Of a stretch of 64,000 bases of DNA, positions 55,610 to 64,000 are shown piece after piece (position 1 is the stretch's first letter; each line of letters starts with the position of its first letter). The notes below the pieces were generated by a model. The model did not search any database, was not told the DNA's origin, and saw only the letters and a program-made list of their open reading frames with translations. Source of the DNA: Desulfosporosinus youngiae DSM 17734 (GTDB taxonomy: Bacteria; Bacillota; Desulfitobacteriia; Desulfitobacteriales; Desulfitobacteriaceae); assembly GCF_000244895.1 (NCBI RefSeq), contig NZ_CM001441.1, positions 5,596,979 to 5,660,978 on the forward strand, in the 5' to 3' direction. The position numbers and the translations under genes are program-made.

Positions 55610-56300
55610 AACTAACGCAATTCGAGGCGATAAGCTCTACAAAGCTGGCGCGGAGACAGGGAGCCACAGGTTCACATCGGGTATTACCCAGGGGTTTGGC
55701 ACGAAAGTGTCCGGTACGATAGTCTCCAGCGGAGAGTATCGCCGAAGCCGTGATCCCTTAAAGAATCCCTACCAGCGTAGGATACAGTTTCGCCGAAGCG
55801 GCTATCTCCAAAGAATACTTATCCGCTGAAGGTGGCTCCCTCATCGACGAGGGATCGAGCCTCGGAATACTGCGGTACACGAAGACACTGTCTTCGCACG
55901 AATTAACTAATCTTGCACGGATGTGGGGCAAAGCTGCCCGACCCGAGAGCACTCACTTTTTAATCCTCTGATGATGATGCGGCAACGGCATAAACCGCTA
56001 CTCTAAAAAAGGTCCTAAAGACCTGCAGAAAAATCCCCAGGCCATCAAGCAGGGCAGCTTCGTCCACAGAAGCGAACCCATTGCATGGAGAGGCAGTAAA
56101 AGCCCACAAGCCGGTGCGGGGATACGGAGCCACGGGTTCACAAGGTATTACCCGGAGGTTTGGCGGAGTCCCGCACCGGCGAGTGGGCCAGCCTCGGAAT
56201 GCTGCGGTAAGCGGATGTGGGCGAAACTGCCCGACCCGAGAACACTCACTTTTCAATCTTGCACGGATGTAGGCGAAGCTGCCCGACCCGGACACAGCTC
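55610..56300. repeat. GC-rich degenerate repeat cluster between parA and the vanW-like gene
   Basis: Roughly 700 bases, clearly richer in GC than both sides, composed of related modules. Examples: GGAGCCACAGGTTCAC (55661) and GGAGCCACGGGTTCAC (56130); GCCTCGGAATACTGCGGTA (55859) and GCCTCGGAATGCTGCGGTA (56192); CTGCCCGACCCGAG near 55935 and 56232 with a third, CTGCCCGACCCGG, near 56279; CGCCGAAGC at 55740 and 55791 (period 51). Several hairpin-like inverted sections, such as CGAAGACACTGTCTTCG near 55878-55894. The frames that are open here read as low-complexity arginine/serine strings with no ribosome site. Best described as a repeat/structured-RNA-like region. Confidence 0.6.
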
Positions 56301-56353
56301 CTTTTCATCCTTAGAGAAAGTATAACATCAATCCAAACCACCTAATAACACAA

Positions 56354-56376
56354 AAAAAGCGCTATTAACGCTTTTT
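56354..56376 (-). terminator. Terminator of the vanW-like gene
   Basis: AAAAAGCG (56354-56361) and CGCTTTTT (56369-56376) form a stem on either strand with A/T tracts. Confidence 0.6.
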
Positions 56377-56393
56377 CTGAAAATCAATACTAC

Positions 56394-57782
56394 TTACGCA
56401 CCAACCGCAACAATTTTAGGTAAAGGAATATAACGACTCTGCTTAAGAGGCTCGGTTTTTACAACTGTGCCATTCATTTTAACTATGCGAGAAGATTTCA
56501 CTAAATAACCAGGTTGACCCTCTTGTTTAACAATTGATTCCCCATGGGCAAGTGTTTCATCAACAAGATTTTTAACTTCAAAAGGTATAACAGACTCTGT
56601 AGTATTACTTATACTAACTTCCTGCCCCGGAACTACCTTACCATAAAGTTCAATAGTAACTGAATTATTACTGACTTTAGAACGAAGCAAAAGATATCCT
56701 TCAGTATTATTAAGAAACTTTAAATCAAGATCAGGAAAGGCAACCGTTGCATCTTGGCCAAGCGGAACATAGGAAATAGCTAAATCATGATTACTTCGTT
56801 GGGTAACAGGCAAATTAGCAAGCAATCCGGTATTATATAACGTACTTGAAACTTGACAAATACCCCCTGCCAAGCCTGGAACAAATTGCCCGTTTACAAT
56901 AACATAGGCATCTTTATATCCTGCCTCTACAGTTCTTTCACCAACGATCTTATTAAAGGATAAAGTATCACCAGGCTTGATTACAGCTTTATCTAAAGCA
57001 TTTGCGGCAAGACGTACATTCCCGGATCTGGCAGTCTGGGTTGGATCAAATCGAGTCGTATAACTTGCCAAGAGACCGGTAATTTTTTGATCTTCTAACT
57101 GGGCAGCAGTTACTTGTGGAAATTGGTCTTTATAATGACCTTGAATCTCAGAAGGTGGATCATAAATATCAATACCTTTAATCTGAGTCATTAAGTCTTC
57201 AACATCAACCACTTGTCCAATCTGCTCTTTAGTAATAATCATAGTATTCTGAGGAGAAATCTTAAAAGAAGCATCGACAGCAGGATTATTTAAGGATTCC
57301 AGATTCTTATTAAGTTCCTGTAATAAGGTTTCATCGTTCCAATCATGAGATAAACTAAGGTCTATCCCTTTAGTTGCAGAAATCTTATTAATAATCTTAT
57401 TAAGAATTGATCCATTCCTGCTGATATCATAGGCATCGTTTAGTGCCGAGTCAGCCGATACTAAAAGTCCTAGATCACCAAGCCTAAAATCAGGTGAATG
57501 TTGATCAATACTAAGTTTGAGAGTTTGATCCATTAAGCGTTGAATCTCTTTGTCCATTGTCTCTTTGGCCTGATCTTGAGTCATATTACCTATATTCACA
57601 CCAGAAATGGTTACCCCATTAGTAATTAATTGGTTGTCCCAAGTATAAACTAAAGCCGAAAGACCAGCAAATACGATTAAAGAAAAAATTATAGCCAAAT
57701 GAATATAGTATTTTTTGATCTTCTTAAAATTAAATCCTGTTCGGGATTTATTAGAAGAACTACGATTGTACGAACCTTTCAA
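56394..57782 (-). CDS. VanW-family protein with peptidoglycan-binding-like repeats
   Basis: About 462 residues. Start TTG 57782 (GGGGGGG 4 bases upstream) is preferred to ATG 57815. A cytosolic basic N-terminus is followed by one transmembrane helix (about 24-48), putative peptidoglycan-binding domain repeats (about 55-255) and a VanW domain: VRLAANALDKAVIKPGDTLSFNKIVGERT then GLAGGICQVSSTLYNTGLLA (about 310). The last 100 residues form a G5-like beta domain. Extracytoplasmic protein probably linked to the cell wall; VanW proper is known from vancomycin resistance clusters, but its chemistry is unclear. Monocistronic, downstream of rsmG. Confidence 0.85.
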   Translation of the reverse strand: MKGSYNRSSSNKSRTGFNFKKIKKYYIHLAIIFSLIVFAGLSALVYTWDNQLITNGVTISGVNIGNMTQDQAKETMDKEIQRLMDQTLKLSIDQHSPDFRLGDLGLLVSADSALNDAYDISRNGSILNKIINKISATKGIDLSLSHDWNDETLLQELNKNLESLNNPAVDASFKISPQNTMIITKEQIGQVVDVEDLMTQIKGIDIYDPPSEIQGHYKDQFPQVTAAQLEDQKITGLLASYTTRFDPTQTARSGNVRLAANALDKAVIKPGDTLSFNKIVGERTVEAGYKDAYVIVNGQFVPGLAGGICQVSSTLYNTGLLANLPVTQRSNHDLAISYVPLGQDATVAFPDLDLKFLNNTEGYLLLRSKVSNNSVTIELYGKVVPGQEVSISNTTESVIPFEVKNLVDETLAHGESIVKQEGQPGYLVKSSRIVKMNGTVVKTEPLKQSRYIPLPKIVAVGA

Positions 57783-57933
57783 ATTGTCCCCCCCTACATC
57801 TATCTGAGCAAGCATGATACTATATTCTTAAATTCGACGTTCTACCCGTATTTCCTTCACAGTCCTACATAAAAAAGAGCCTTACTTCTTTGAGTAATGC
57901 CCTATTCGAACTAATTATTTAGGATCTAACAAC

Positions 57934-58653
57934 TCAAACAATAGGATTCTTATTAGGAGTACCAGCTTTTCGCGGAAATTGTGAAGGGGTCTGAATCTCT
58001 TTCCGAATTAATAGCACTGCTCGATGCTCGGCATTCTCTCCCAAATTAAAATGTTCGATTCCCTCACAGATTCCACCTAAGATCTTTAAAGCCTTCTCAG
58101 ATTCTGCTAATTCTTGATCAGCCTGTAATCCCTTTGCAGCCAGAAAAAGACCATTTACTTTAAGAACAGGCAAGGCAAACTCCAACAAAATAGGAAGTCT
58201 AGCCACTGCACGTGAGCTTACGGTGTCAAAATATCCTCTGTAATGTGAATCTCTGCCAAAATCTTCTGCCCTGGCATGAACCGTTATAACCTTTTTTAAA
58301 TTTAATTTTTTAATCACCATGTCAAGAAAATCTAATCTCTTTTTTAGAGAATCTACTAGAACAACACTTAACTCCGGCCGCAAAATCTTAAGCGGGATAC
58401 CCGGAAACCCTGCTCCGGTACCTAAATCAGCAAATCTATTACCTTGAATAAATTTAGAAAGAACCATCGAATCTATAAAGTGCTTTAAAATAACATCTTG
58501 GGGATCCGTAATTCTTGTCAAATTCAATTTCTGATTCCACTCAAGCAAGAGGTCCCCAAATTGACAAAGCTGAGTAACCTGTAATTCGCTTAAATCACAG
58601 CCAATATATTCATAGGTTAACCTTTTAATTAAAGGAGCATACTCATTAAACAC
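57934..58653 (-). CDS. rsmG: 16S rRNA (guanine527-N7)-methyltransferase
   Basis: 239 residues. SAM-binding FADLGTGAGFPGIPLKI (about 93-109) and the catalytic/recognition SSRAVARLPILLEFA. Modifies G527 of 16S rRNA. GTG 58653, 2 bases after the stop of mnmG, with AGAAAGGAG box; the mnmE-mnmG-rsmG order is standard. Confidence 0.96.
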   Translation of the reverse strand: MFNEYAPLIKRLTYEYIGCDLSELQVTQLCQFGDLLLEWNQKLNLTRITDPQDVILKHFIDSMVLSKFIQGNRFADLGTGAGFPGIPLKILRPELSVVLVDSLKKRLDFLDMVIKKLNLKKVITVHARAEDFGRDSHYRGYFDTVSSRAVARLPILLEFALPVLKVNGLFLAAKGLQADQELAESEKALKILGGICEGIEHFNLGENAEHRAVLLIRKEIQTPSQFPRKAGTPNKNPIV

Positions 58654-58655
58654 CG

Positions 58656-60557
58656 TTATTTCTCCTTTCTACGTCGCTGTTCTAAAAAAACGAGTAAAAC
58701 GGAAATATCAGCCGGAGTTACTCCTGTAATTCGAGAAGCCTGTCCTAAATTTAGAGGCTTGACCTCCATAAGCCTTTGTCTTCCTTCAGTGGATAAGCCC
58801 CGGATATCGTCGTAATTAATAGTGACCGGAAGAATCCGCTCTTCCAATTTGGAAAATTTTTCAATATCCTCTAATTGCTTTTCAATATATCCAGCATACT
58901 TGGCCTCAATCTCAGCCACTTCTAAAACTTCCGGATCAAACTTATTCAACTCAGGGATAAGCTTTATGAGATGTTTAAGAGAAAGTTCCGGTCTGCGGAT
59001 CAACTCTTGCGCGCTTATTCCTCCCCGTGTAGGAGTAGACTTTGCTTCAATTAACATCACTTGCAGATCTTCTCTCAGAGGGGAGAAAACCGTAGATTTT
59101 AAACATCCTTTTATATACTCAAAGTTTTTCTTCTTTTCATTAAAACGCTGCCACCGTTCTTCGTTGACTAATCCAACCCCTCGTCCTTTCTCAGTTAATC
59201 TCAGATCAGCATTATCCTGACGAAGTACAAGCCGATACTCAGCTCGGGATGTTAAAAGACGATAAGGCTCTTTAACACCCTTTGTGACTAGATCATCCAC
59301 TAAGACTCCTGCATAACCATCTGAACGCCGAAGAACAAAAGGGTCTTTTCCTAATGCTTGCAAAGCAGCATTAACTCCTGCGATTAATCCCTGAGCTGCT
59401 GCTTCCTCATATCCGGATGTTCCATTTAGCTGCCCGGCCGTAAATAAACCTTTTAATTGGCGAACCTCTAAACAAAGGGAAAGCTGACGAGGTAAAACAT
59501 AATCATATTCAATTGCATACCCAGGTCTTAACATACGAACATTCTCTAAACCTGGAATACTTTCCAATATTTGAATTTGAACCTCCTCAGGCATGCTGGT
59601 CGATAAACCTGCCACATAAAGTTCATCACTCTGCCAGCCTTCAGGCTCTAAAAAAATCTGATGAGAATCCCGATCCGCGAAACGAACCACTTTATCTTCG
59701 ATGGAAGGACAATAGCGCGGACCAATGCCCTCAATTTTTCCTGAGTACAAAGGTGCACGATAAAGATTATCCCGAATAATACCGTGAGTTTTAGCTGAGG
59801 TATATCCTAACCAACAGGATTCTTGTTTAGAAGGATCTCCATGCCAAAACTTAGACTCAGTGGGCATAAATGAAAAACGCCAAGGGATTTGATCACCGGG
59901 TTGGATAGAAAACTTTGAATAATCAACAGACTGGCGCTGAATCCTTGGTGGTGTTCCTGTTTTAAATCTGCCTAATTCTACACCGAATTCTTTGAGCGAA
60001 TCTGAAAGAGACATTGCCGGCATCTGACCATTGGGTCCGCCTTGGTACATAGAATCTCCAATAATTATCCTGCCGCGCAGATAAGTTCCGCTTGTCAATA
60101 CAATATTCCCTGATTCAAATCGTGCACCGGTACGAGTTACAACACCGGCTATCTTATAATTATCAACAACAATTCTTTCTACAAGACCTTGAATAATCGT
60201 CAATTGAGGCTGCGAAAGCAACACATTTCGCATATGATTTTGATAGGCTTGTTTATCCGATTGTATTCTCAAGGCATGAACAGCCGGACCCTTTCCAGTA
60301 TTCAGCATTTTAACTTGTAACGAGGTCTCATCCGCAGTAATACCCATTTGACCACCTAAAGCATCAATTTCCCGAACTAAATGCCCCTTAGCTGGTCCTC
60401 CCAGAGAAGGATTACACGGCATATGTGCAACCGTATCTAAACTTAAAGTAAGCAAAAGCGTCTCGCAGCCAATTCGTGCGGCGGCAAGAGCGGCCTCACA
60501 TCCGGCATGTCCTGCTCCGACGACGATCACATCGTATTTTCCAGCAAAGTATTCCAA
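58656..60557 (-). CDS. mnmG: tRNA uridine-5-carboxymethylaminomethyl modification enzyme subunit MnmG
   Basis: 633 residues. FAD-binding VVGAGHAGCEAALAAARIG at the N-terminus, CNPSLGGPAKGHLVREIDALGG, SGTYLRGRI, and the GYEEAAAQGLIAGVNAA region and C-terminal helical domain. Acts with MnmE to form cmnm5U at tRNA wobble position 34. TTG 60557, a rare but normal start here, after an AGGATGA box, 8 bases after mnmE. Confidence 0.97.
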   Translation of the reverse strand: MEYFAGKYDVIVVGAGHAGCEAALAAARIGCETLLLTLSLDTVAHMPCNPSLGGPAKGHLVREIDALGGQMGITADETSLQVKMLNTGKGPAVHALRIQSDKQAYQNHMRNVLLSQPQLTIIQGLVERIVVDNYKIAGVVTRTGARFESGNIVLTSGTYLRGRIIIGDSMYQGGPNGQMPAMSLSDSLKEFGVELGRFKTGTPPRIQRQSVDYSKFSIQPGDQIPWRFSFMPTESKFWHGDPSKQESCWLGYTSAKTHGIIRDNLYRAPLYSGKIEGIGPRYCPSIEDKVVRFADRDSHQIFLEPEGWQSDELYVAGLSTSMPEEVQIQILESIPGLENVRMLRPGYAIEYDYVLPRQLSLCLEVRQLKGLFTAGQLNGTSGYEEAAAQGLIAGVNAALQALGKDPFVLRRSDGYAGVLVDDLVTKGVKEPYRLLTSRAEYRLVLRQDNADLRLTEKGRGVGLVNEERWQRFNEKKKNFEYIKGCLKSTVFSPLREDLQVMLIEAKSTPTRGGISAQELIRRPELSLKHLIKLIPELNKFDPEVLEVAEIEAKYAGYIEKQLEDIEKFSKLEERILPVTINYDDIRGLSTEGRQRLMEVKPLNLGQASRITGVTPADISVLLVFLEQRRRKEK

Positions 60558-60565
60558 AACTCATC

Positions 60566-61945
60566 CTACTTTCCAATACAAAATCGAGAAAAAATATCCT
60601 CAAGAAGGGACTCTTGAACATCATGACCTGTTATTTCCGAAACATATTGTAAAGCTCGTCGAATATCAATAGAAAGTATATCCCAAGGCATCCCTAACTG
60701 CAAACTCTCCAGTGCTTGTTTCAAAGCACTGTCACAATGCACTAAAGAAGAAATCTGCCGTACATTGGAAAGAAGTGGATCTGTGGAGGGAATACTCTCT
60801 CCTTGATAAACTCTCTTTCTTATTTCCTCTTCCAGCTCTGTAAATCCCCTGTTCTCATGAACCGAAAAAGGTATCCAGAATCCTTTCTCACTAAGCGAAA
60901 TAACCTCTTGATTTTCGTTCAATAAATCTATTTTATTAACAAGCACAATAACCTTATGGTCGTAAGTATTTAAAATCTGATAGTCTATCTCTGTCAGGGG
61001 CCTATCAGCCTGCACCACTAACAAGATTAATTCAGCCGTTGTTAAGGCTTTCCAAGATCTTTCAATGCCAAGACGCTCTACAAGATCATCACTCTCACAG
61101 ATACCTGCCGTATCTACCAATTGCAGAAGGATTCCTCCTACACTGACAGATTCCCTAATTTCATCACGTGTTGTTCCCGGAATATCCGTCACAATCGCTC
61201 GTTCTTCATGCAAAAGAGCGTTAAGCAAACTTGATTTTCCAACATTAGGTTGTCCAACAATGACCGTAAGTAAGCCTTCCCGCAGTATTTTACCTGTCTT
61301 ACTCCCTGCCAATAAACGATTGGCATGAATAAGAGCCTTATTAATTAAGGACTGAAGAGATTCTCTATCTAAGCTTTCAACATCATCTTCCGGAAAATCT
61401 ATGCCGGCTTCTATGAAGGCAAGAACTTCTAAAATTTCTTCCCTTAAACTAATAATTGAATCTGAGAGTCCGCCATTCAACTGAGATAATGCTAAATTTG
61501 CAGATGTCTCAGTTCGAGAGCTAATTAAATCAATCACGGCCTCTGCTTGAACTAAATCAAGCTTTCCGTTCAAAAACGCCCGTTTAGAGAACTCACCTGG
61601 TTCAGCTAACCGTGCACCATGACGAATACAGGCCTCTAAAATTCTCTGAGCAACAAAAGGGCCTCCATGACAGTTGATTTCATAAACATCCTCACCTGTA
61701 TAAGAAGAAGGAGCCAACATCCTGCCGATCAGAACTTCATCAAGAATTCTATCCTCATCACGTAAAACCCCAAGATTCAGAGTAAAATTTTCGTCAAGTA
61801 ACCAGCGTTTTTTATTCTGCGGTTCAAAGGATTTTTCAATAATTTCCCTGGCTTTAGAACCACTTAATCTTAAAATATGAATACTTGCCTCACCCATGGC
61901 CGTTGCCATTGCCACAATCGTATCTTCCAAAGCATTCAGCTCCAT
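60566..61945 (-). CDS. mnmE: tRNA modification GTPase MnmE
   Basis: 459 residues. N-terminal folate-binding domain, central G domain: G1 GQPNVGKSSLLNALL (about 228-242), G2/G3 TDIPGTTRD...DTAGI, G4 NKID, and the family-defining C-terminal CIGK. Partner of MnmG. ATG 61945 with a weak AGA-rich box. Downstream of jag by 63 bases. Confidence 0.97.
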   Translation of the reverse strand: MELNALEDTIVAMATAMGEASIHILRLSGSKAREIIEKSFEPQNKKRWLLDENFTLNLGVLRDEDRILDEVLIGRMLAPSSYTGEDVYEINCHGGPFVAQRILEACIRHGARLAEPGEFSKRAFLNGKLDLVQAEAVIDLISSRTETSANLALSQLNGGLSDSIISLREEILEVLAFIEAGIDFPEDDVESLDRESLQSLINKALIHANRLLAGSKTGKILREGLLTVIVGQPNVGKSSLLNALLHEERAIVTDIPGTTRDEIRESVSVGGILLQLVDTAGICESDDLVERLGIERSWKALTTAELILLVVQADRPLTEIDYQILNTYDHKVIVLVNKIDLLNENQEVISLSEKGFWIPFSVHENRGFTELEEEIRKRVYQGESIPSTDPLLSNVRQISSLVHCDSALKQALESLQLGMPWDILSIDIRRALQYVSEITGHDVQESLLEDIFSRFCIGK

Positions 61946-61986
61946 CTATTGAACTAATCTATAGTTCTTCGTCTGATTAGAATAAA

Positions 61987-62009
61987 AAAGAGGGGGTTTA
62001 CCCCTCTTT
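61987..62009 (-). terminator. Terminator/attenuator at the end of jag
   Basis: AAAGAGGGG (61987-61995), GTTTA loop, CCCCTCTTT (62001-62009), minus strand followed by TTTATT; overlaps the jag stop codon. Confidence 0.65.
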
Positions 62010-62634
62010 AGCCTCTTTTAAGTGATATTACAACCCTTCGATTCGGATCATCGCCCTCACTAAAGGTTGAAATTCTAGCTTCATCCTGTAAAGAAGTGTG
62101 GATAATTCGCCGCTCATGAGGGTTCATCGGCTCTAACACTATCCTTGTGCCTGTCCTCTTTACTTTTTCTGATAATCGTTTGGCGAGACGAACCAAAGTT
62201 TCTTCGCGACGCAGCCTATATCCTTCTACATCAACAATAATTCGCACTCTCTCAGAGAGTTGTTTTGCCACGGCTAAATTTGTTAAATATTGAAGAGCAT
62301 CCAGCGTATCTCCACGCCGGCCGATAAGAATCCCAAGTTCCGGACCAGCTATATTAATATGCCAGTGTTCTCCAGTTTTACTCACCTGGGTATCAGCTTT
62401 TACACTAATCGCCTGACAGACCTTTTGTATAAAGTCAGCAGCTAACAGACCCGGATTATCTTCATAAGAAACACGTACTCTTGCAAGACGAGTTCCAAAG
62501 AGACCAAATAGCCCTTTCTTAGCAGGTTCTTCTAAAACCTCAATTTTAACACGATCACGATCAACGCCCAACTCGGTAATCCCCGCACAGATAGCTTCTT
62601 CAACTGTCTTCCCAGTTTTCTCTGCAATCCTCAT
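62008..62634 (-). CDS. jag: RNA-binding cell-elongation regulator Jag (KhpB)
   Basis: 208 residues: N-terminal Jag-N domain (MRIAEKTGKTVEEAICAGITELG), KH domain with the signature GILIGRRGDTLDALQYLTNLA (about 118-138) and a C-terminal R3H domain (EPMNPHERRIIHTSLQ). Binds RNA as a partner of KhpA and affects cell elongation in characterised Firmicutes. ATG 62634 with GGAGGAT. Confidence 0.94.
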   Translation of the reverse strand: MRIAEKTGKTVEEAICAGITELGVDRDRVKIEVLEEPAKKGLFGLFGTRLARVRVSYEDNPGLLAADFIQKVCQAISVKADTQVSKTGEHWHINIAGPELGILIGRRGDTLDALQYLTNLAVAKQLSERVRIIVDVEGYRLRREETLVRLAKRLSEKVKRTGTRIVLEPMNPHERRIIHTSLQDEARISTFSEGDDPNRRVVISLKRG

Positions 62635-62663
62635 GAACGATCCTCCTCACGCTTACACGTTCC

Positions 62664-63338
62664 CTATATTGCTTTCTTAGTTTTGTTCGATAATCTGTTA
62701 TTAATAAACAATTGTTGAAAAATCGACACAACATTCATAGTTACCCAATATAAGGCTAAGCCTGCTGGAACCGTAGCACTAATGTAAGCAAAAAATGCCG
62801 GCATAATGTACAACATCGTCTTTTGGGTTGGGTCTGTTGTAGCATTTGGACTGGTCAATCTGGTTTGCAGATAAGTAGTTGCTGCGGCAAATATAGGCAG
62901 AATTAAATGATAAGAAAGAGCAAATCCATATTTTCTTGTCAAATCAAAACCTAGGAACAAATGCGCAGTAGGATTTGTCGGATCATACGGAAAATTTAGC
63001 AGTGCGCTATATAATGCCCAAAAAATCGGCAGTTGAACTAAAATCGGCAGACAACCGCCTAATGGGTTAACATTATGTTCTTTGTATAACTCCATAACTG
63101 CAGCATTAGCTTTTTCTTTATTATTTTTGTATTTTTCCTGCAGCGCTTTAATCTTTGGCTGTAAATCAACGGTTTTACGCATCGAGGCCATTTGTTTATA
63201 AGTCAACGGAAAGATCAGGGTTTTAATTAACATAGTTAAAAGTATAATGGCTACCCCATAATAGGGCAGACCTACTGAACTTGACAAATTATAGAGTATA
63301 TCTAATAAATTCTTCATTCCCTCAACGATCGTACTCAC
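62664..63338 (-). CDS. yidC: Membrane protein insertase YidC
   Basis: 224 residues; Oxa1/YidC core with five transmembrane helices: VGLPYYGVAIILLTMLIKTLIFPLTY, a conserved cytoplasmic loop QMASMRKTVDLQPKIKALQEKYK, NPLGGCLPILVQLPIFWALY, and further helices. No lipobox is seen at the N-terminus, unlike B. subtilis SpoIIIJ/YqjG. Helps insert proteins into the membrane. ATG 63338 with AGGAGGG box. Confidence 0.95.
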   Translation of the reverse strand: MSTIVEGMKNLLDILYNLSSSVGLPYYGVAIILLTMLIKTLIFPLTYKQMASMRKTVDLQPKIKALQEKYKNNKEKANAAVMELYKEHNVNPLGGCLPILVQLPIFWALYSALLNFPYDPTNPTAHLFLGFDLTRKYGFALSYHLILPIFAAATTYLQTRLTSPNATTDPTQKTMLYIMPAFFAYISATVPAGLALYWVTMNVVSIFQQLFINNRLSNKTKKAI

Positions 63339-63349
63339 AAAAGCCCTCC

Positions 63350-63556
63350 TTAAACTGGATCATGCCCTCCCGGATTAAACGGATGACATCTTAGGATTCT
63401 TCTAATTGATTTCCAACTTCCTTTAATAAGTCCGTACTTCTGTAAAGCCTGAATGGAATATTCCGAACAGCTGGGATAAAAACGGCAAGTTTGTCCCTTT
63501 AAAGGAGAAATAAATTTTTGGTACACACGAATCAAACCAACCAAAATATAATTCAT
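63350..63556 (-). CDS. yidD: Membrane protein insertion efficiency factor YidD
   Basis: 68 residues: [24 protein letters not shown] is the full family signature, then the amphipathic helix and basic C-terminus ([13 protein letters not shown]). Sits between rnpA and yidC as usual. ATG 63556, one base after rnpA. Confidence 0.96.
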   Translation of the reverse strand: MNYILVGLIRVYQKFISPLKGQTCRFYPSCSEYSIQALQKYGLIKGSWKSIRRILRCHPFNPGGHDPV

Positions 63557-63901
63557 TTATTTACTCACTTTTTTCAATATATTAGCTTTCCATAAAATAT
63601 TCATTATACTCTTTTCGACTTCAGAGTAGGAAACTCCTTTGATTCTCACCCTAGCAATACAAATAATTTGTATATCTTTTCTTATTTCTGATAGATGAAG
63701 GCGGATGACTTCCCTCATCAATCTCTTTGCCCGATTACGTTGAACAGCATTTCCAACTTTTTTAGAGGCGATAAAAGCAAAGCGATTAGGTCCTTTAGAA
63801 AAAATATAAATAGCAACATATTTGTTAGAATAGTTTTTTCCGAGTTCAAAAATTGTTTTGAAGCCCGATTTTTGGCGCAAGCGGTATTTTTTTTGTAACA
63901 T
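63557..63901 (-). CDS. rnpA: Ribonuclease P protein component
   Basis: 114 residues: N-terminal KKYRLRQKSGFKTIFELG, core FAFIASKKVGNAVQRNRAKRLMREVIR (the RNR motif). Protein subunit of RNase P, matures tRNA 5' ends. ATG 63901 with a GGAGGACTT box. rpmH, normally just upstream, is not in the last 99 bases of the window; the replication origin is expected further right. Confidence 0.96.
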   Translation of the reverse strand: MLQKKYRLRQKSGFKTIFELGKNYSNKYVAIYIFSKGPNRFAFIASKKVGNAVQRNRAKRLMREVIRLHLSEIRKDIQIICIARVRIKGVSYSEVEKSIMNILWKANILKKVSK

Positions 63902-64000
63902 AAGTCCTCCAGGCTTCCATACCTATATTCTAACTCACTATGCTTCAGTTTAAACGTTTCAGGAGCAAGTATGAAACCATAGAAAATTATTTAAAAAAAA

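Noticed and set aside
55758..56295. Two minus-strand open frames (55758-55952 and 55960-56295) that share an IRARL motif
   Set aside because: They follow the repeat modules and not a gene: shared pieces sit where the DNA repeats, composition is arginine/serine-rich, and there is no ribosome site. They are translations of the repeats.
63902..64000. rpmH and dnaA boxes at the right edge
   Set aside because: Expected from gene order, but the last 99 bases contain no L34 sequence and no TTATCCACA; the origin must lie beyond the window.

Overview
The window looks like a stretch of chromosome just clockwise-left of the replication origin of a low-to-mid GC, anaerobic, endospore-forming Firmicute. 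The best guess is a Peptococcaceae member of the Desulfosporosinus/Desulfitobacterium type; this rests on gene content and order, not on any search. The pointers are: the origin-proximal order rnpA-yidD-yidC-jag-mnmE-mnmG-rsmG-(vanW)-parA-parB with two parS sites; sporulation and germination genes (gerA/B/C-type operon, yyaC); selenocysteine machinery (selC and selB); frequent TTG starts; LonC; and a c-di-GMP riboswitch in front of a chemoreceptor. Almost all core genes lie on the minus strand, as expected if replication starts just beyond base 64000 and runs leftward.

Layout. (1) 1-3225: a plus-strand germinant-receptor operon (A subunit cut by the window edge, then B and C). (2) About 3.3-22.3 kb: an accessory island between that operon and a tRNA-Gly(CCC) gene. 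It holds a four-gene Tn554-like recombinase module (three tyrosine-recombinase-like proteins plus a coiled-coil partner), whose right edge abuts a truncated and frameshifted ATP-dependent DNA ligase exactly at the active-site lysine; an EcsC-family gene and a PC4/YdbC-like gene; a complete type I restriction-modification operon (hsdM-hsdS-hsdR); several small unknown genes; a radC pseudogene with two frameshifts; and a frameshifted phage-type integrase beside the tRNA. (3) 22.3-26.3 kb: tRNAs Gly, Phe, Glu and Lys, a PhoH-like ATPase and a Cache-HAMP chemoreceptor behind a c-di-GMP-I riboswitch. (4) 26.4-40.6 kb: the core minus-strand block purA, purB, a COG2509-type flavoprotein, dnaB, lonC, rplI, yybS, a MazG-like gene, rpsR-ssb-rpsF, ychF, DUF951, mscS and cvpA. 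(5) 40.8-49.8 kb: selC, a tiny plus-strand ORF, DUF2889, a CBS-domain protein, a branched-chain amino-acid ABC operon (livJ | livH-livM-livG-livF) and selB. (6) 49.8-64 kb: ykvI-like, yyaC, DUF4446, DUF554, parS-parB-parA, a GC-rich repeat cluster, vanW-like, rsmG, mnmG, mnmE, jag, yidC, yidD and rnpA.

How it fits together. The right half is ordinary housekeeping: translation (rpsF/rpsR/rplI, tRNA modification by MnmE/MnmG, RsmG), membrane insertion (YidC/YidD), tRNA processing (RnpA), replication and segregation (DnaB, SSB, ParABS) and purine synthesis (PurA, PurB). SelC and SelB are two parts of the selenocysteine pathway, 6.8 kb apart; selA and selD are not in the window and I could not find a selenoprotein gene here. 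The left island shows decay (ligase, radC and integrase are all broken) around one intact restriction system and one apparently intact recombinase module.

The items most worth a second look are: the approximately 934-residue recombinase subunit with six tandem excisionase-like helix-turn-helix repeats and no recognisable second catalytic arginine box; the junction of that module at the ligase active site with TGTACA repeats; an in-frame UAG followed by a 17-codon extension in the EcsC gene; the GC-rich degenerate repeat cluster between parA and vanW; the two parS sites buried in 44-bp and 36-bp perfect palindromes; and short unannotated ORFs in front of selB and next to selC.
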